Assembly (NCBI GenBank): GCA_036562755.1
Contig: DATCJN010000042.1
Coordinates: 1-12,258, forward strand
DNA length: 12,258 bases
Direction: 5' to 3'
Source of the DNA: DUVY01 sp036562755
Lineage (GTDB): Bacteria; Bacillota; Clostridia; Christensenellales; DUVY01
The notes below the pieces were generated by a model, which did not search any database, was not told where the DNA came from, and saw nothing but the letters and a program-made list of their open reading frames with translations. Shown here one piece after another: positions 1 through 7,086 of this stretch; position 1 is the first letter of the stretch; each line of letters begins with the position of its first letter. The translations under genes were made by a program, and so were the position numbers.

Positions 1-93
1 GTCCCTCCAGAAAGTTTTGTTATCCCATTTGCCTTTATAAAACTCATAATAACAAGTTCCTTTTCGTTGAGAGTTGTTTACAAATAAAATCAT
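1..93 (-). CDS. Unidentified protein, N-terminal 31 codons only (runs off left edge)
   Basis: An open frame starts with ATG at 93-91 and continues without a stop to base 1. The first residues read MILFVNNSQRK, followed by an aromatic and lysine-rich stretch containing CYYEFYKGKW. It is supported by its upstream region rather than by homology. A purine-rich GGAAGGGGAAGG ribosome binding site lies just before the ATG, a TTGAAA/TATAAT promoter lies at 131-158, and a terminator closes the preceding tRNA unit. I do not recognise the family. Some transposases begin with a short basic, Tyr-rich segment of this general kind, but that is only a guess, and too little is present to decide. The AT-rich codons (AAA, TTT, TAT) differ somewhat from the GC-richer housekeeping genes to the right. 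Confidence 0.5.
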   Translation of the reverse strand, partial: MILFVNNSQRKGTCYYEFYKGKWDNKTFWRD

Positions 94-130
94 TAACCTT
101 CCCCTTCCTACAAAATTAAATCTTATCAAT

Positions 131-158
131 ATTATAACAAATAATTTTGTAATTTCAA
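131..158 (-). promoter_or_regulatory. Sigma-A-type promoter for the left-edge reading frame
   Basis: On the minus strand, TTGAAA (158-153) is followed by a 16-base spacer and a perfect TATAAT (136-131). Predicted transcription starts near base 124, giving a leader of about 30 bases that carries the GGAAGGGGAAGG ribosome binding site before the ATG at 93. It lies immediately beyond the tRNA terminator, so the left-edge gene looks independently transcribed. Confidence 0.65.
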
Positions 159-198
159 TAAAATATGGGTCTATAAGAAAAATACTTATAGACCCATA
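157..198 (-). terminator. Intrinsic terminator of the tRNA-Asn unit
   Basis: A perfect 14-bp inverted repeat pairs 185-198 with 164-177 around a 7-base loop (178-184). On the minus strand it is followed by TTTTATT (163-157). It begins only 5 bases after the encoded CCA end of the tRNA. The stem is unusually long and free of mismatches, though it contains only four G-C pairs. It is placed correctly to end tRNA transcription before the next promoter. Confidence 0.8.
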
Positions 199-202
199 CA
201 AG

Positions 203-278
203 TGGCTCCCCAGGTAGGATTTGAACCTACGACCCTTCGGTTAACAGCCGAATGCTACTACCGCTGAGCTACTGAGGA
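203..278 (-). tRNA. tRNA-Asn (anticodon GTT), CCA encoded
   Basis: The minus strand folds into a standard 76-base cloverleaf. The acceptor strands TCCTCAG (278-272) and CTGGGGA (213-207) pair with one G-U. The discriminator is G and is followed by a genomically encoded CCA (205-203). The anticodon stem TTCGG/CCGAA encloses the loop CTGTTAA, whose anticodon GTT lies at 245-243 and reads AAC and AAU codons. The T arm contains the usual GGTTCAAATCC. It stands alone, with its own promoter upstream and a terminator directly downstream, and not in a tRNA or rRNA array. Confidence 0.97.
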
Positions 279-292
279 AAATCAGCATAATT

Positions 293-322
293 ATTATAGT
301 ATTGAGAATCGGTTTTTGTCAA
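293..322 (-). promoter_or_regulatory. Consensus promoter of tRNA-Asn
   Basis: The minus strand carries exact consensus hexamers TTGACA (322-317) and TATAAT (298-293) separated by 18 bases. Predicted initiation is near base 286, about 8 bases before the mature tRNA 5' end, so the 5' leader to be removed by RNase P would be very short. Consensus strength fits a stable RNA gene. Confidence 0.85.
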
Positions 323-434
323 TAGTTTTTTCAAAAAAGTTTTTCCAAATTTTATAAAATAACGCGGTCTTTTTATATTAATTATATTTAAAAATCTTTT
401 GCGATGTTCGCTTTTTATTATATTTCAAAATAGA

Positions 435-1550
435 TTACATTATTCTTGAGAAAATAATTCTGCCCGCCGAAGTTTGCAAAGCTGTGGTTATGGTCACCTC
501 TTGTTCGGTGCCTATATATTCCCCGCCGTTTTCGATTACTATCATGGTTCCGTCGGGCAAGTATCCTATGCCTTGGCCGCGCTCCTTGCCTTCTTTGACG
601 ATTCTTACCTGCATCTTTTCGCCCGGCAAAGCGATGGGTTTAATTGCGTTGGAAAGGTCGTTGATATTAAGCGCGATTATATTATTCGCCGTGGCCAGCT
701 TGTTGAGATTGTAATCCACGGTAATAATCTTAGCCTTATAAAACTGAGCGGTCTTGATTAATTTTAGGTCTATGTCTTTTTCGTCTATGTCGTCGGTTAT
801 TTTTACCGCTATGCCCTTTTCCTTTTGCAAAGCCGCCGCGATATCCAGTCCTCGCCTGCCGCGGTTTTTCTTTAACACATCCTCGTCATCGGCTATCTTG
901 TTAAGCTCGGTCAAAACAAAGCTGGGTATCAAAACCTCGCCCGAAATGAATCCCGTGCGCACTATATCCAAAACCCTGCCGTCTATAAGGCTGGAGGCGT
1001 CCAACAGTATTATATTGGGCGATTTATATAGCTCCAAGGTAGATTTTTCGGTTAAGTTGGTTGCGGGCAAAATCTGAACCATAAGTTTTGCGCCAAGGCG
1101 CATCCCTACCGCGCCAAGCGTTATCATAATTATTACCGTAATGGTAATGGTAAACGATTCATTTAGGCTAGTTATGCTGTTGAGCATAAACCAAAAAACC
1201 AGCCCCAAGAGCACGCCTAGCAGCATGCCCACGATGCCCATAACAACTTCTTTTGCGCTGTATTTGGAAAGCGCGTTTTCTATAAATGCGGAGATTGCGT
1301 AAACGCCTTTTAAAAAAGCGGGAGCTATCAAAAAACCTATAAAGGCTAAAAACAGCCCTGAGAAAATATATATGCAAATTTTAAGCCATTCGACTATATC
1401 AACCCACAGCTTGCCGTCAATTTGAATGGCGAGCACTTCGCGCGATATCAATATACCGCATATAAAAGCCAAAGGAACGAGTATTAATCTTATTATATTA
1501 ATAACGCCTTTGGACGGATTGTTTTTTATTTTTTTTGGATTGACCGCCAT
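435..1550 (-). CDS. yacL: YacL-type PIN/TRAM domain integral membrane protein
   Basis: The 371-residue protein has the architecture and length of the Bacillota YacL family (B. subtilis YacL is about 366 residues). Four hydrophobic segments lie near residues 18-38, 57-80, 102-123 and 133-149. They are followed by a PIN nuclease-like domain (about 178-300) with LLDASSLIDGRVLD, the VLTEL acidic position (E215) and TVDYNLNK (D279). A TRAM-like nucleic-acid binding domain spans about 308-371. PIN domains are typically metal-dependent ribonucleases and the TRAM domain suggests RNA binding, but the cellular substrate of this family is not established. A basic segment (MAVNPKKIKNN) precedes the first membrane helix. 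The start is the only reasonable ATG before that helix. It has no ribosome binding site and sits 6 bases after a TATAAT, so the message is predicted to be leaderless. I see no convincing terminator after the stop. Confidence 0.93.
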   Translation of the reverse strand: MAVNPKKIKNNPSKGVINIIRLILVPLAFICGILISREVLAIQIDGKLWVDIVEWLKICIYIFSGLFLAFIGFLIAPAFLKGVYAISAFIENALSKYSAKEVVMGIVGMLLGVLLGLVFWFMLNSITSLNESFTITITVIIMITLGAVGMRLGAKLMVQILPATNLTEKSTLELYKSPNIILLDASSLIDGRVLDIVRTGFISGEVLIPSFVLTELNKIADDEDVLKKNRGRRGLDIAAALQKEKGIAVKITDDIDEKDIDLKLIKTAQFYKAKIITVDYNLNKLATANNIIALNINDLSNAIKPIALPGEKMQVRIVKEGKERGQGIGYLPDGTMIVIENGGEYIGTEQEVTITTALQTSAGRIIFSRIM

Positions 1551-1556
1551 GACTCA

Positions 1557-1586
1557 ATTATATTATTATTGCTTCGTTCAAGTCAA
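1557..1586 (-). promoter_or_regulatory. Promoter of the yacL-type gene
   Basis: TTGACT (1586-1581), an 18-base spacer and a perfect TATAAT (1562-1557) stand directly before the gene. Only TGAGTC separates the -10 box from the ATG at 1550-1548. The expected start point, 6-8 bases past the -10, therefore falls on or within a base or two of the initiation codon. Confidence 0.75.
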
Positions 1587-1634
1587 GTTTATTTCTAAAA
1601 AGCCGATTTTTAATAAAAAAATGTTATTTTTCGC

Positions 1635-2150
1635 CTAAAGCTTATGAACAAACAAAGGCGAATAAACCAGCTCGCCGTTTTGCCTGGACGAGAGCATCAA
1701 AGTAACATTGTCCGCCCTATAATCCATAGGCAGAATATCCTTAAATTCGTCTTTTATATTGGGAATAAAGCTGGGTTTTCTGACTAAAGTAATATGCGGC
1801 GAAAATTTTGAGGCGTCGAGCGAAAAATAAGATTTTAATTTGTCGTATAAAAAATTATGAATTTGGGTTAGTTGCTCGCAAGGTTTAACTTTTAGGTGAA
1901 CAATGTTTTTTGAAAAGTTTGAGATATTTTGAAATGTTATGTCGAAAGGCTGGGTTTTTATTTCCTGTATGGCCTTTTTGGCTATCATCAGCTGTCGCTC
2001 GTCGCTTTCGCCCAAGAACAATAATGTCAGATGATAGTTTTGCTCTTTGGTAAAATTTCCGTTTAAGCCCGCAGCTTTTAGGCGGTCGGCAATTTGGGTT
2101 ATTTTGGACTTAGTATTATCGTCAAAATTGACGGCTATAAACAGTCTCAT
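1635..2150 (-). CDS. thpR: RNA 2',3'-cyclic phosphodiesterase (2'-5' RNA ligase family)
   Basis: This is a 171-residue member of the 2H phosphoesterase superfamily (LigT/ThpR), which opens 2',3'-cyclic phosphates to 2'-phosphates on RNA and can reversibly join 2'-5' linkages in vitro. Both signature motifs are visible: HLTL at about residues 40-43 and HITL at about 119-122, the two HxTx elements that form the active site. The start MRLFIAV is typical of the family and the length is close to the usual 175-190. The ATG shares its A with the TAA stop of recD2 (TAATG), and a GGAG inside the last recD2 codons serves as its ribosome binding site. Translational coupling to recD2 is therefore likely. 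Its physiological substrate in bacteria is uncertain. It is the last gene of the metK-recD2-thpR operon, with an 84-base gap to the next gene. Confidence 0.93.
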   Translation of the reverse strand: MRLFIAVNFDDNTKSKITQIADRLKAAGLNGNFTKEQNYHLTLLFLGESDERQLMIAKKAIQEIKTQPFDITFQNISNFSKNIVHLKVKPCEQLTQIHNFLYDKLKSYFSLDASKFSPHITLVRKPSFIPNIKDEFKDILPMDYRADNVTLMLSSRQNGELVYSPLFVHKL

Positions 2151-4369
2151 TAAAATATCTCCATTTTATCCCCGTATTCGTCCAAAAGTTCTCTAAGCAT
2201 AGTATATCGCGATTGCGTGTAAGTATTTTTTACCATTTTGTAGATAGTCTCTCTTTGGCCTATTAAGACGGCGTAATTTTTCGCCCTTGTAACCGCTGTG
2301 TATAGAAGGTTGCGGGTGTTAATCATATAACTTCCGCCCGACAAAGCCAGCACAGCCGCCTCAAACTCGCAGCCCTGGCTTTTGTGCACGGTTATGGCGT
2401 AGGCCAGCATTAACTCTTCAAGGGTTTCTGCGCCGTATGTAGCCTGACGGCCGTCTTCAAATTCCACCACCAACTCGCCTGTGTAAGCGTTGACCGATAT
2501 GACTGTGCCCATATCCCCGTTAAACACACCCGCGCCCTGGCTGATTACCCCGCTTTCTTGAGGTTTTATCCACTCTAATTCGTAGTTATTGGCTATGTGC
2601 ATTACCTTGTCGCCTACCCTAAAAATTTGGCTGCCATAGGTAATTTCGGGCTTGGAGGGCGAAGCGGGATTTAGGCGGTTTTGCAATTGGCGGTTTAGGT
2701 TAATCACGCCCGCCACGCCGTTTTTCATAGGCGCCAAAACCTGGATTTTGGCCGGCGGCAGACCCGTATAAGCGGGCAAGCGGGTAGTAACCATCTCTAT
2801 GGTCGAGCTTAGTATTCTTTCGGGAGAGCTTGCGTTTAGGAAGAAAAAGTCTTTGGAAGCCGTGTTGTCTATAACGGGCATTTTGCCGTTATTAATCAAA
2901 TGCGCGTTGGTGACTATGTTGGATTCTTCGCTTTGGCGATAAATTTGGGTTAAGTGAGTTACGGGCAGCTTTCCGCTAGCCAAAATATCCGCAAACACGT
3001 TTCCCGCCCCCACGCTGGGAAGCTGGTCTTTATCGCCTACGAGAACGAGATGCGATCCCGGCCTTATGGCCTTTAACAGCCCGTTCATTAGATACGCGTC
3101 CACCATAGAAATTTCGTCCACGATGATGTATTCATAGTCCAAGGGGTTGTTTTCGTTATACATAAACCCGCGGCCTTGAAAATCGGGCTGGAGCGCCCTG
3201 TGGATAGTCATCGCCTCCTCGCCTGTCGCCTCTTGCATTCTCTTAGCCGCTCTGCCCGTGGGCGCCAGCAATAAGAATCTGCCGCCTTTTATCCTTAGGA
3301 TATATAACACGCAAGAAATAATGGTGGTCTTGCCTGTGCCCGGGCCGCCCGTTATAATCAAAACCCCGTCGTTCAGGCACGAGGTTATGGCCTGTTTTTG
3401 AACCGCGTCAAACCTGCAGCCTTTTATATTTTCGTATTCTTGGATCTCTTTGGAATAATCAACTTTTAAGTCGTCCGAACTTTCTATCAGAGCTAACAGC
3501 CTTTGGGCTATGTTTTTTTCTATGTTATAAAAATTGGCCAAAGCCACGCATTTATGCTCGGGCTTGGAATAAAACTTTAGCTTGCCGTCGATAGCCATTT
3601 CCTCGTAAAAGGAATACAGCTCGTCGTCAGACTTGTCTATATCCAAAATCTCCCGAACGCTGTTATTTAATTCGTCTATGGGAAGATATGTATGCCCGTT
3701 TTTTTCGGCGGCGGTTTTTAGGATATAAATAATGCCCGCGCGTAGTCTAAACTCGCTGTCGGGCTTGATTCCCGCTTTTTGCGCGATTTTATCCGCGGTC
3801 AAAAAGCCTATGCCGTCGATATCTTCGACCAGTCTATATGGATTTTTTAGAACAATGTCTTTTGCCGAATTACCGTATTCTCGGTAAATCTTTAGAGATA
3901 GCGAAGGCGAAATCCCAAAACCCTGCAAAAACATAACCGCTTCTCGCATGGACTGAACGGACATATACGCTTGCGCGATCTTTTGGGCTTTTTCTTCCGA
4001 AACGCCCTTCACTTCGGCCAATCTTTCTGGATTTTTTTCTATAATTTCAAAAGTCTTTAAACCAAAAGCATCCACAATCCTGGACGCAGTGACTTCGCCT
4101 ACGCCGGAAATAAGACCGCTAGCCAAAAACCTGACTATGCCTTCTAAGCTTTGGGGAGTTTCGGTAGAGATATTTTTAACCTCAAACTGCATACCGTATT
4201 TTGAGTTATAGCGGTATTCTCCCTCAAGACTCAAATACTCGCCCTCAGTCAATACGGGGAAATAGCCTACCGCGGTAACGGGTTCGCCGTTACAGTCGAT
4301 GAGAACTACCGTATAACCGTTTTGCTCGTTACGGTAAATGATATCCTCTACCGTGCCTTCTATTTTCAA
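2150..4369 (-). CDS. recD2: RecD2/YrrC-type ATP-dependent 5'-3' DNA helicase
   Basis: The predicted 739-residue protein is a RecBCD-independent RecD2 (YrrC) superfamily 1B helicase. The N-terminal part (about 1-315) includes helix-hairpin-helix-like repeats (SGLISGVGEVTASRI; DIDGIGFLTADKIA) that typify RecD2 and are absent from E. coli RecD. The motor follows: Walker A GGPGTGKT (about 341-348), Walker B DEIS (418-421), GDKDQLPSVGAGN (445-457), a SH3-like insertion, then YAITVHKSQG and YTAVTRAK near the C terminus. RecD2 proteins act in mismatch repair, replication-fork maintenance and recombination. I place the start at TTG 4369 because GGAG (4379-4376) lies 6 bases before it. An in-frame TTG at 4381 adds four residues but would have that same GGAG inside its own coding sequence and none upstream. 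The gene follows metK closely and its stop overlaps thpR by one base. Confidence 0.95.
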   Translation of the reverse strand: MKIEGTVEDIIYRNEQNGYTVVLIDCNGEPVTAVGYFPVLTEGEYLSLEGEYRYNSKYGMQFEVKNISTETPQSLEGIVRFLASGLISGVGEVTASRIVDAFGLKTFEIIEKNPERLAEVKGVSEEKAQKIAQAYMSVQSMREAVMFLQGFGISPSLSLKIYREYGNSAKDIVLKNPYRLVEDIDGIGFLTADKIAQKAGIKPDSEFRLRAGIIYILKTAAEKNGHTYLPIDELNNSVREILDIDKSDDELYSFYEEMAIDGKLKFYSKPEHKCVALANFYNIEKNIAQRLLALIESSDDLKVDYSKEIQEYENIKGCRFDAVQKQAITSCLNDGVLIITGGPGTGKTTIISCVLYILRIKGGRFLLLAPTGRAAKRMQEATGEEAMTIHRALQPDFQGRGFMYNENNPLDYEYIIVDEISMVDAYLMNGLLKAIRPGSHLVLVGDKDQLPSVGAGNVFADILASGKLPVTHLTQIYRQSEESNIVTNAHLINNGKMPVIDNTASKDFFFLNASSPERILSSTIEMVTTRLPAYTGLPPAKIQVLAPMKNGVAGVINLNRQLQNRLNPASPSKPEITYGSQIFRVGDKVMHIANNYELEWIKPQESGVISQGAGVFNGDMGTVISVNAYTGELVVEFEDGRQATYGAETLEELMLAYAITVHKSQGCEFEAAVLALSGGSYMINTRNLLYTAVTRAKNYAVLIGQRETIYKMVKNTYTQSRYTMLRELLDEYGDKMEIF

Positions 4370-4371
4370 GG

Positions 4372-4379
4372 CCTTCTCC
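4372..4379 (-). promoter_or_regulatory. Ribosome binding site that decides the recD2 start
   Basis: The minus strand reads GGAGAAGG immediately after the metK stop codon, 6 bases (from GGAG) before the TTG at 4369-4367. This favours the shorter recD2 start over the TTG at 4381-4379, whose last base is part of this element. Confidence 0.6.
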
Positions 4380-4382
4380 AAA

Positions 4383-5558
4383 TTAAATCGATTTTGCCGC
4401 CGTTAAAATGTCTTGGACTTTATCCGTCTTTTCCCAAGGGAATTCAGGCTTGCCGAAATGCCCGTTTTTGGCGGTTTGTCTGTATATAGGACGCTTTAGA
4501 TCAAGAGTCTTTATGATGCCGTAAGGTCTTAAATCAAACACCTCGGTAATTATCTTCATAAGCGCGTCGTCCGTATATTTGGATGTTCCAAAGGTTTCCA
4601 CATTTAACGAAACAGGACGGGCTTTGCCTATGGCGTAGGATACTTCCAACTGGCACTTGTCGGCAAGTCCCGCCGCCACTATGTTTTTGCAGATATATCT
4701 GGCCATATAAGCCGCGCTTCTGTCCACTTTGGTAGGGTCTTTGCCGCTAAACGCGCCGCCGCCGTGCGGGCAGTATCCGCCGTAGGTATCTACTATTATC
4801 TTTCTGCCGGTCAGTCCGCTGTCGCCCTGAGGGCCGCCTATTACGAATCTTCCCGTAGGGTTTAATAAAAATTTAGTGTTTTTGCTTAAATATTTTTGAG
4901 GAATGCACTCGTTTACAAGCTCCCAGATATCCCCGCGCATGTCTTCAACGGTAACATCCTCGCTGTGCTGGGCGCTGACCAAAACGGAATCCACGCCTAC
5001 GGGTTTGTCGCCGTCGTATATTACGCTTACCTGGGCTTTGCCGTCGGGACGCAAATAGGGCAGCTTGCCGCTTAGGCGGTATTCGGCTAGTTTATTTGTT
5101 AACGCGTGCGCGAGAGTTATGGGCAGAGGCATTAATTCTTCGGTTTCGCGGCAAGCAAAACCAAACACCATGCCTTGATCGCCCGCGCCTATTAAATCCG
5201 CAGGGTCTTGTGAATTGTTGTAATCCGCGGAGCTCAACACGCCCATGGCGATATCGGCCGATTGCTCGTCTATCGAGGTCAAAATCGCGCAAGAGTTGAA
5301 GTCAAAGCCGTATTTTGCGTCGGTGTAGCCTATCTCTCGTATGGTTTGGCGCACGATTTTGGGTATATCCACATAGCAATCGGTGGTAATTTCGCCCATT
5401 ACAAGCACAAGCCCCGTGTTAACGGCGACATCGCATGCCACGCGCGCGTCGGGGTCTCGCTCTAATATATTATCCAAAACTGCGTCCGAAATTTGATCGC
5501 AAATCTTATCGGGATGTCCGATAGTGACGCTCTCGGATGTAAAAAGTTTGTATTTCAT
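4383..5558 (-). CDS. metK: S-adenosylmethionine synthase
   Basis: The 391-residue protein makes S-adenosylmethionine from ATP and methionine in the cytoplasm and is of normal family length. Diagnostic segments are GHPDKICDQISDAVLD (about 14-29), the hexapeptide GAGDQG (124-129) at the methionine and ATP site, and the glycine-rich GGGAFSGKD (266-274) of the phosphate-binding loop followed by DRSAAYMARYI. The start MKYKLFTSESV is the usual N terminus, with AGGA about 10 bases upstream of the ATG. A likely promoter lies in the 70-base gap behind proS. That gap is too short for a SAM riboswitch and I see no such fold. recD2 follows with its ribosome binding site directly against the metK stop, so the two are cotranscribed. 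Confidence 0.98.
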   Translation of the reverse strand: MKYKLFTSESVTIGHPDKICDQISDAVLDNILERDPDARVACDVAVNTGLVLVMGEITTDCYVDIPKIVRQTIREIGYTDAKYGFDFNSCAILTSIDEQSADIAMGVLSSADYNNSQDPADLIGAGDQGMVFGFACRETEELMPLPITLAHALTNKLAEYRLSGKLPYLRPDGKAQVSVIYDGDKPVGVDSVLVSAQHSEDVTVEDMRGDIWELVNECIPQKYLSKNTKFLLNPTGRFVIGGPQGDSGLTGRKIIVDTYGGYCPHGGGAFSGKDPTKVDRSAAYMARYICKNIVAAGLADKCQLEVSYAIGKARPVSLNVETFGTSKYTDDALMKIITEVFDLRPYGIIKTLDLKRPIYRQTAKNGHFGKPEFPWEKTDKVQDILTAAKSI

Positions 5559-5586
5559 TTTTTATATGTCCTAGCGTTTTTCCTAA

Positions 5587-5615
5587 ATATTATCACATAA
5601 AGTCAAGTCGCGCAA
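5587..5615 (-). promoter_or_regulatory. Putative promoter of metK-recD2-thpR
   Basis: In the proS-metK gap the minus strand carries TTGCGC (5615-5610), a 17-base spacer and TAATAT (5592-5587). Shifted by two bases, the same region reads as an extended -10, TGT followed by GATAAT (5594-5589). The hexamers are imperfect, so this is weaker than the other promoters here. No terminator-like hairpin separates it from proS, so readthrough from the upstream cluster is also possible. Confidence 0.45.
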
Positions 5616-5628
5616 CATTTGTTCAGGG

Positions 5629-7062
5629 TTAATATGCCTTTCCCCAATAAATTTTAAACTTGGCCTCTTTGCCGCAAACAGCGCACTTGTCGCCGCAAGG
5701 CGTCTGATCGAAAGGCATATTGCGCGAAGTGGCTTGAAGTTTTTCCTTTACCAAGTCTTCGCAAGCTCTGTCTCCGCACCACATCGACAAAGCGAAGTGT
5801 TTCTTGGAGATGGCGTCCTCCATTTCCTGCAGATTTTGCACGACCGTAATATGCGATTGCAAAAAGTCGTTGGCTTTATTAAACATATCAACTTGGATAG
5901 TATCCAACAGTTTCTTGACCTCTTGAGTCAAAACATCAAGTTTGACTTCGGTCTTAACCAGGGTATCGCGCCTAAAGACCATAGCGATACCGTTTTGGAT
6001 GTCCCTAGGCCCGATTTCGATTCTGACGGGCACGCCTTTCATCTCGTATTCGTTAAACTTCCAGCCGGGAGACTCGTCCGTGTTGTCTATTTGCGCCCTT
6101 ATGCCTAAAGCCTTTAGCGACGCTAAAACTTCTTCGCACTTTTGCAGCACTTCGGGCTTTTTGGCCGCGATAGGTATGATTATAACTTGGATAGGCGCCA
6201 CTTTAGGCGGCAGCACCAAGCCGCGCTGATCGCCGTGAACCATAATTAACGCGCCCATTAGCCGCGTGGAAACGCCCCACGAAGTTTGATATCCGTATTT
6301 ATGCGTTCCGTCTTTGTCCAAAAATCTTATATTAAAGGGCTTTGCGAAGTTTTGGCCTAAATAGTGCGAAGTTCCGGCCTGCAGGCTCTTGCCGTCTAAC
6401 ATCATAGCCTCGATGCTGTATGTGTCCACCGCGCCCGCGAACTTTTCCTTGGGCGATTTTTGTCCCGCCAAAACGGGTATAGCCAAGACCTCTTTAGCAA
6501 AGTCCTGATAGACTTTTAACATTTTTAGGGTTTCTTCTCTGGCCTCTTCTTCGGTGGCGTGGACGGTGTGTCCTTCCTGCCAGAGAAATTCCGAAGTTCT
6601 CAAAAAAGGCCTGGTGGTCTTTTCCCATCTGACAATGTTGGCCCATTGATTTATAAGAACGGGTAAATCCCTGTATGACTGAATCCAGCGCGAATACATA
6701 TCGCAAATTATGGTTTCCGAAGTGGGACGCACCACCAACGCCTCTGCCAAAGGCTCTTGGCCGATGTGGGTTACTCTAGCCACCTCGGGCGCGAAGCCTT
6801 CCACGTGCTCGGCTTCTTTTTGCAAAAAGCTTTCGGGTATAAAAAGCGGGAAATACGCGTTTTGATGGCCCGTGGCTTTAATTCTCTCGTCCAATCCTTT
6901 TTGTATAAACTCCCAAATGGCGTATCCGTAAGGCCGAATAACCATAGTGCCTTTTACAGGGCCGTAATCTACAAGCTCGGTCTTTAAGATGACATCGGTG
7001 TACCATTGCGCGAAATCGCTTTCTATATCCGCGATTTCTTTTACGAAATCTTTTTCAGCCAT
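5629..7062 (-). CDS. proS: Prolyl-tRNA synthetase, short (ProS type 3, archaeal/eukaryotic-like) form
   Basis: This 477-residue class II synthetase charges tRNA-Pro. It is the short form that resembles archaeal and eukaryotic ProRS, about 90 residues shorter than the E. coli type and lacking the inserted cis-editing domain between motifs 2 and 3. Visible elements are RPTSET (about 112-117), motif 2 RPFLRTSEFLWQEGHTVH (151-168) and motif 3 GVSTRLMGALIMVHGD (263-278). After these come the anticodon-binding domain (about 290-390) and a C-terminal domain with a likely zinc site (C429, C434, C460, C463; C456 is also present). The chain ends in the Tyr typical of this type. A clear AGGAG precedes the ATG. 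The gene lies 24 bases after recR and is probably the last gene of the large cluster. Mischarged Ala-tRNA-Pro would have to be cleared in trans by a YbaK/ProX-type protein, which is not in this window. Confidence 0.97.
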   Translation of the reverse strand: MAEKDFVKEIADIESDFAQWYTDVILKTELVDYGPVKGTMVIRPYGYAIWEFIQKGLDERIKATGHQNAYFPLFIPESFLQKEAEHVEGFAPEVARVTHIGQEPLAEALVVRPTSETIICDMYSRWIQSYRDLPVLINQWANIVRWEKTTRPFLRTSEFLWQEGHTVHATEEEAREETLKMLKVYQDFAKEVLAIPVLAGQKSPKEKFAGAVDTYSIEAMMLDGKSLQAGTSHYLGQNFAKPFNIRFLDKDGTHKYGYQTSWGVSTRLMGALIMVHGDQRGLVLPPKVAPIQVIIIPIAAKKPEVLQKCEEVLASLKALGIRAQIDNTDESPGWKFNEYEMKGVPVRIEIGPRDIQNGIAMVFRRDTLVKTEVKLDVLTQEVKKLLDTIQVDMFNKANDFLQSHITVVQNLQEMEDAISKKHFALSMWCGDRACEDLVKEKLQATSRNMPFDQTPCGDKCAVCGKEAKFKIYWGKAY

Positions 7063-7086
7063 AATATTACTCCTATATGTAAGCTT

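Noticed and set aside
325..345. TTTTTTCAAAAAA self-complementary stretch upstream of the tRNA promoter
   Set aside because: It is a simple A/T tract symmetry without G-C pairs, expected by chance in AT-rich intergenic DNA.
401..411. GCGA/TCGC hairpin after the yacL stop
   Set aside because: The stem is only four pairs, and on the coding strand it is followed by AAAAG rather than a T run. It is oriented better for the plus strand, where there is no gene.
1596..1612. Hairpin TAAAAA/TTTTTA between thpR and yacL as a terminator
   Set aside because: The stem is only A-T pairs and no T tract follows it on the minus strand, so it would not form a stable intrinsic terminator.
5559..5628. SAM riboswitch in front of metK
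   Set aside because: Only 70 bases separate proS and metK, too short for a SAM-I element with its terminator, and no matching helices are visible.
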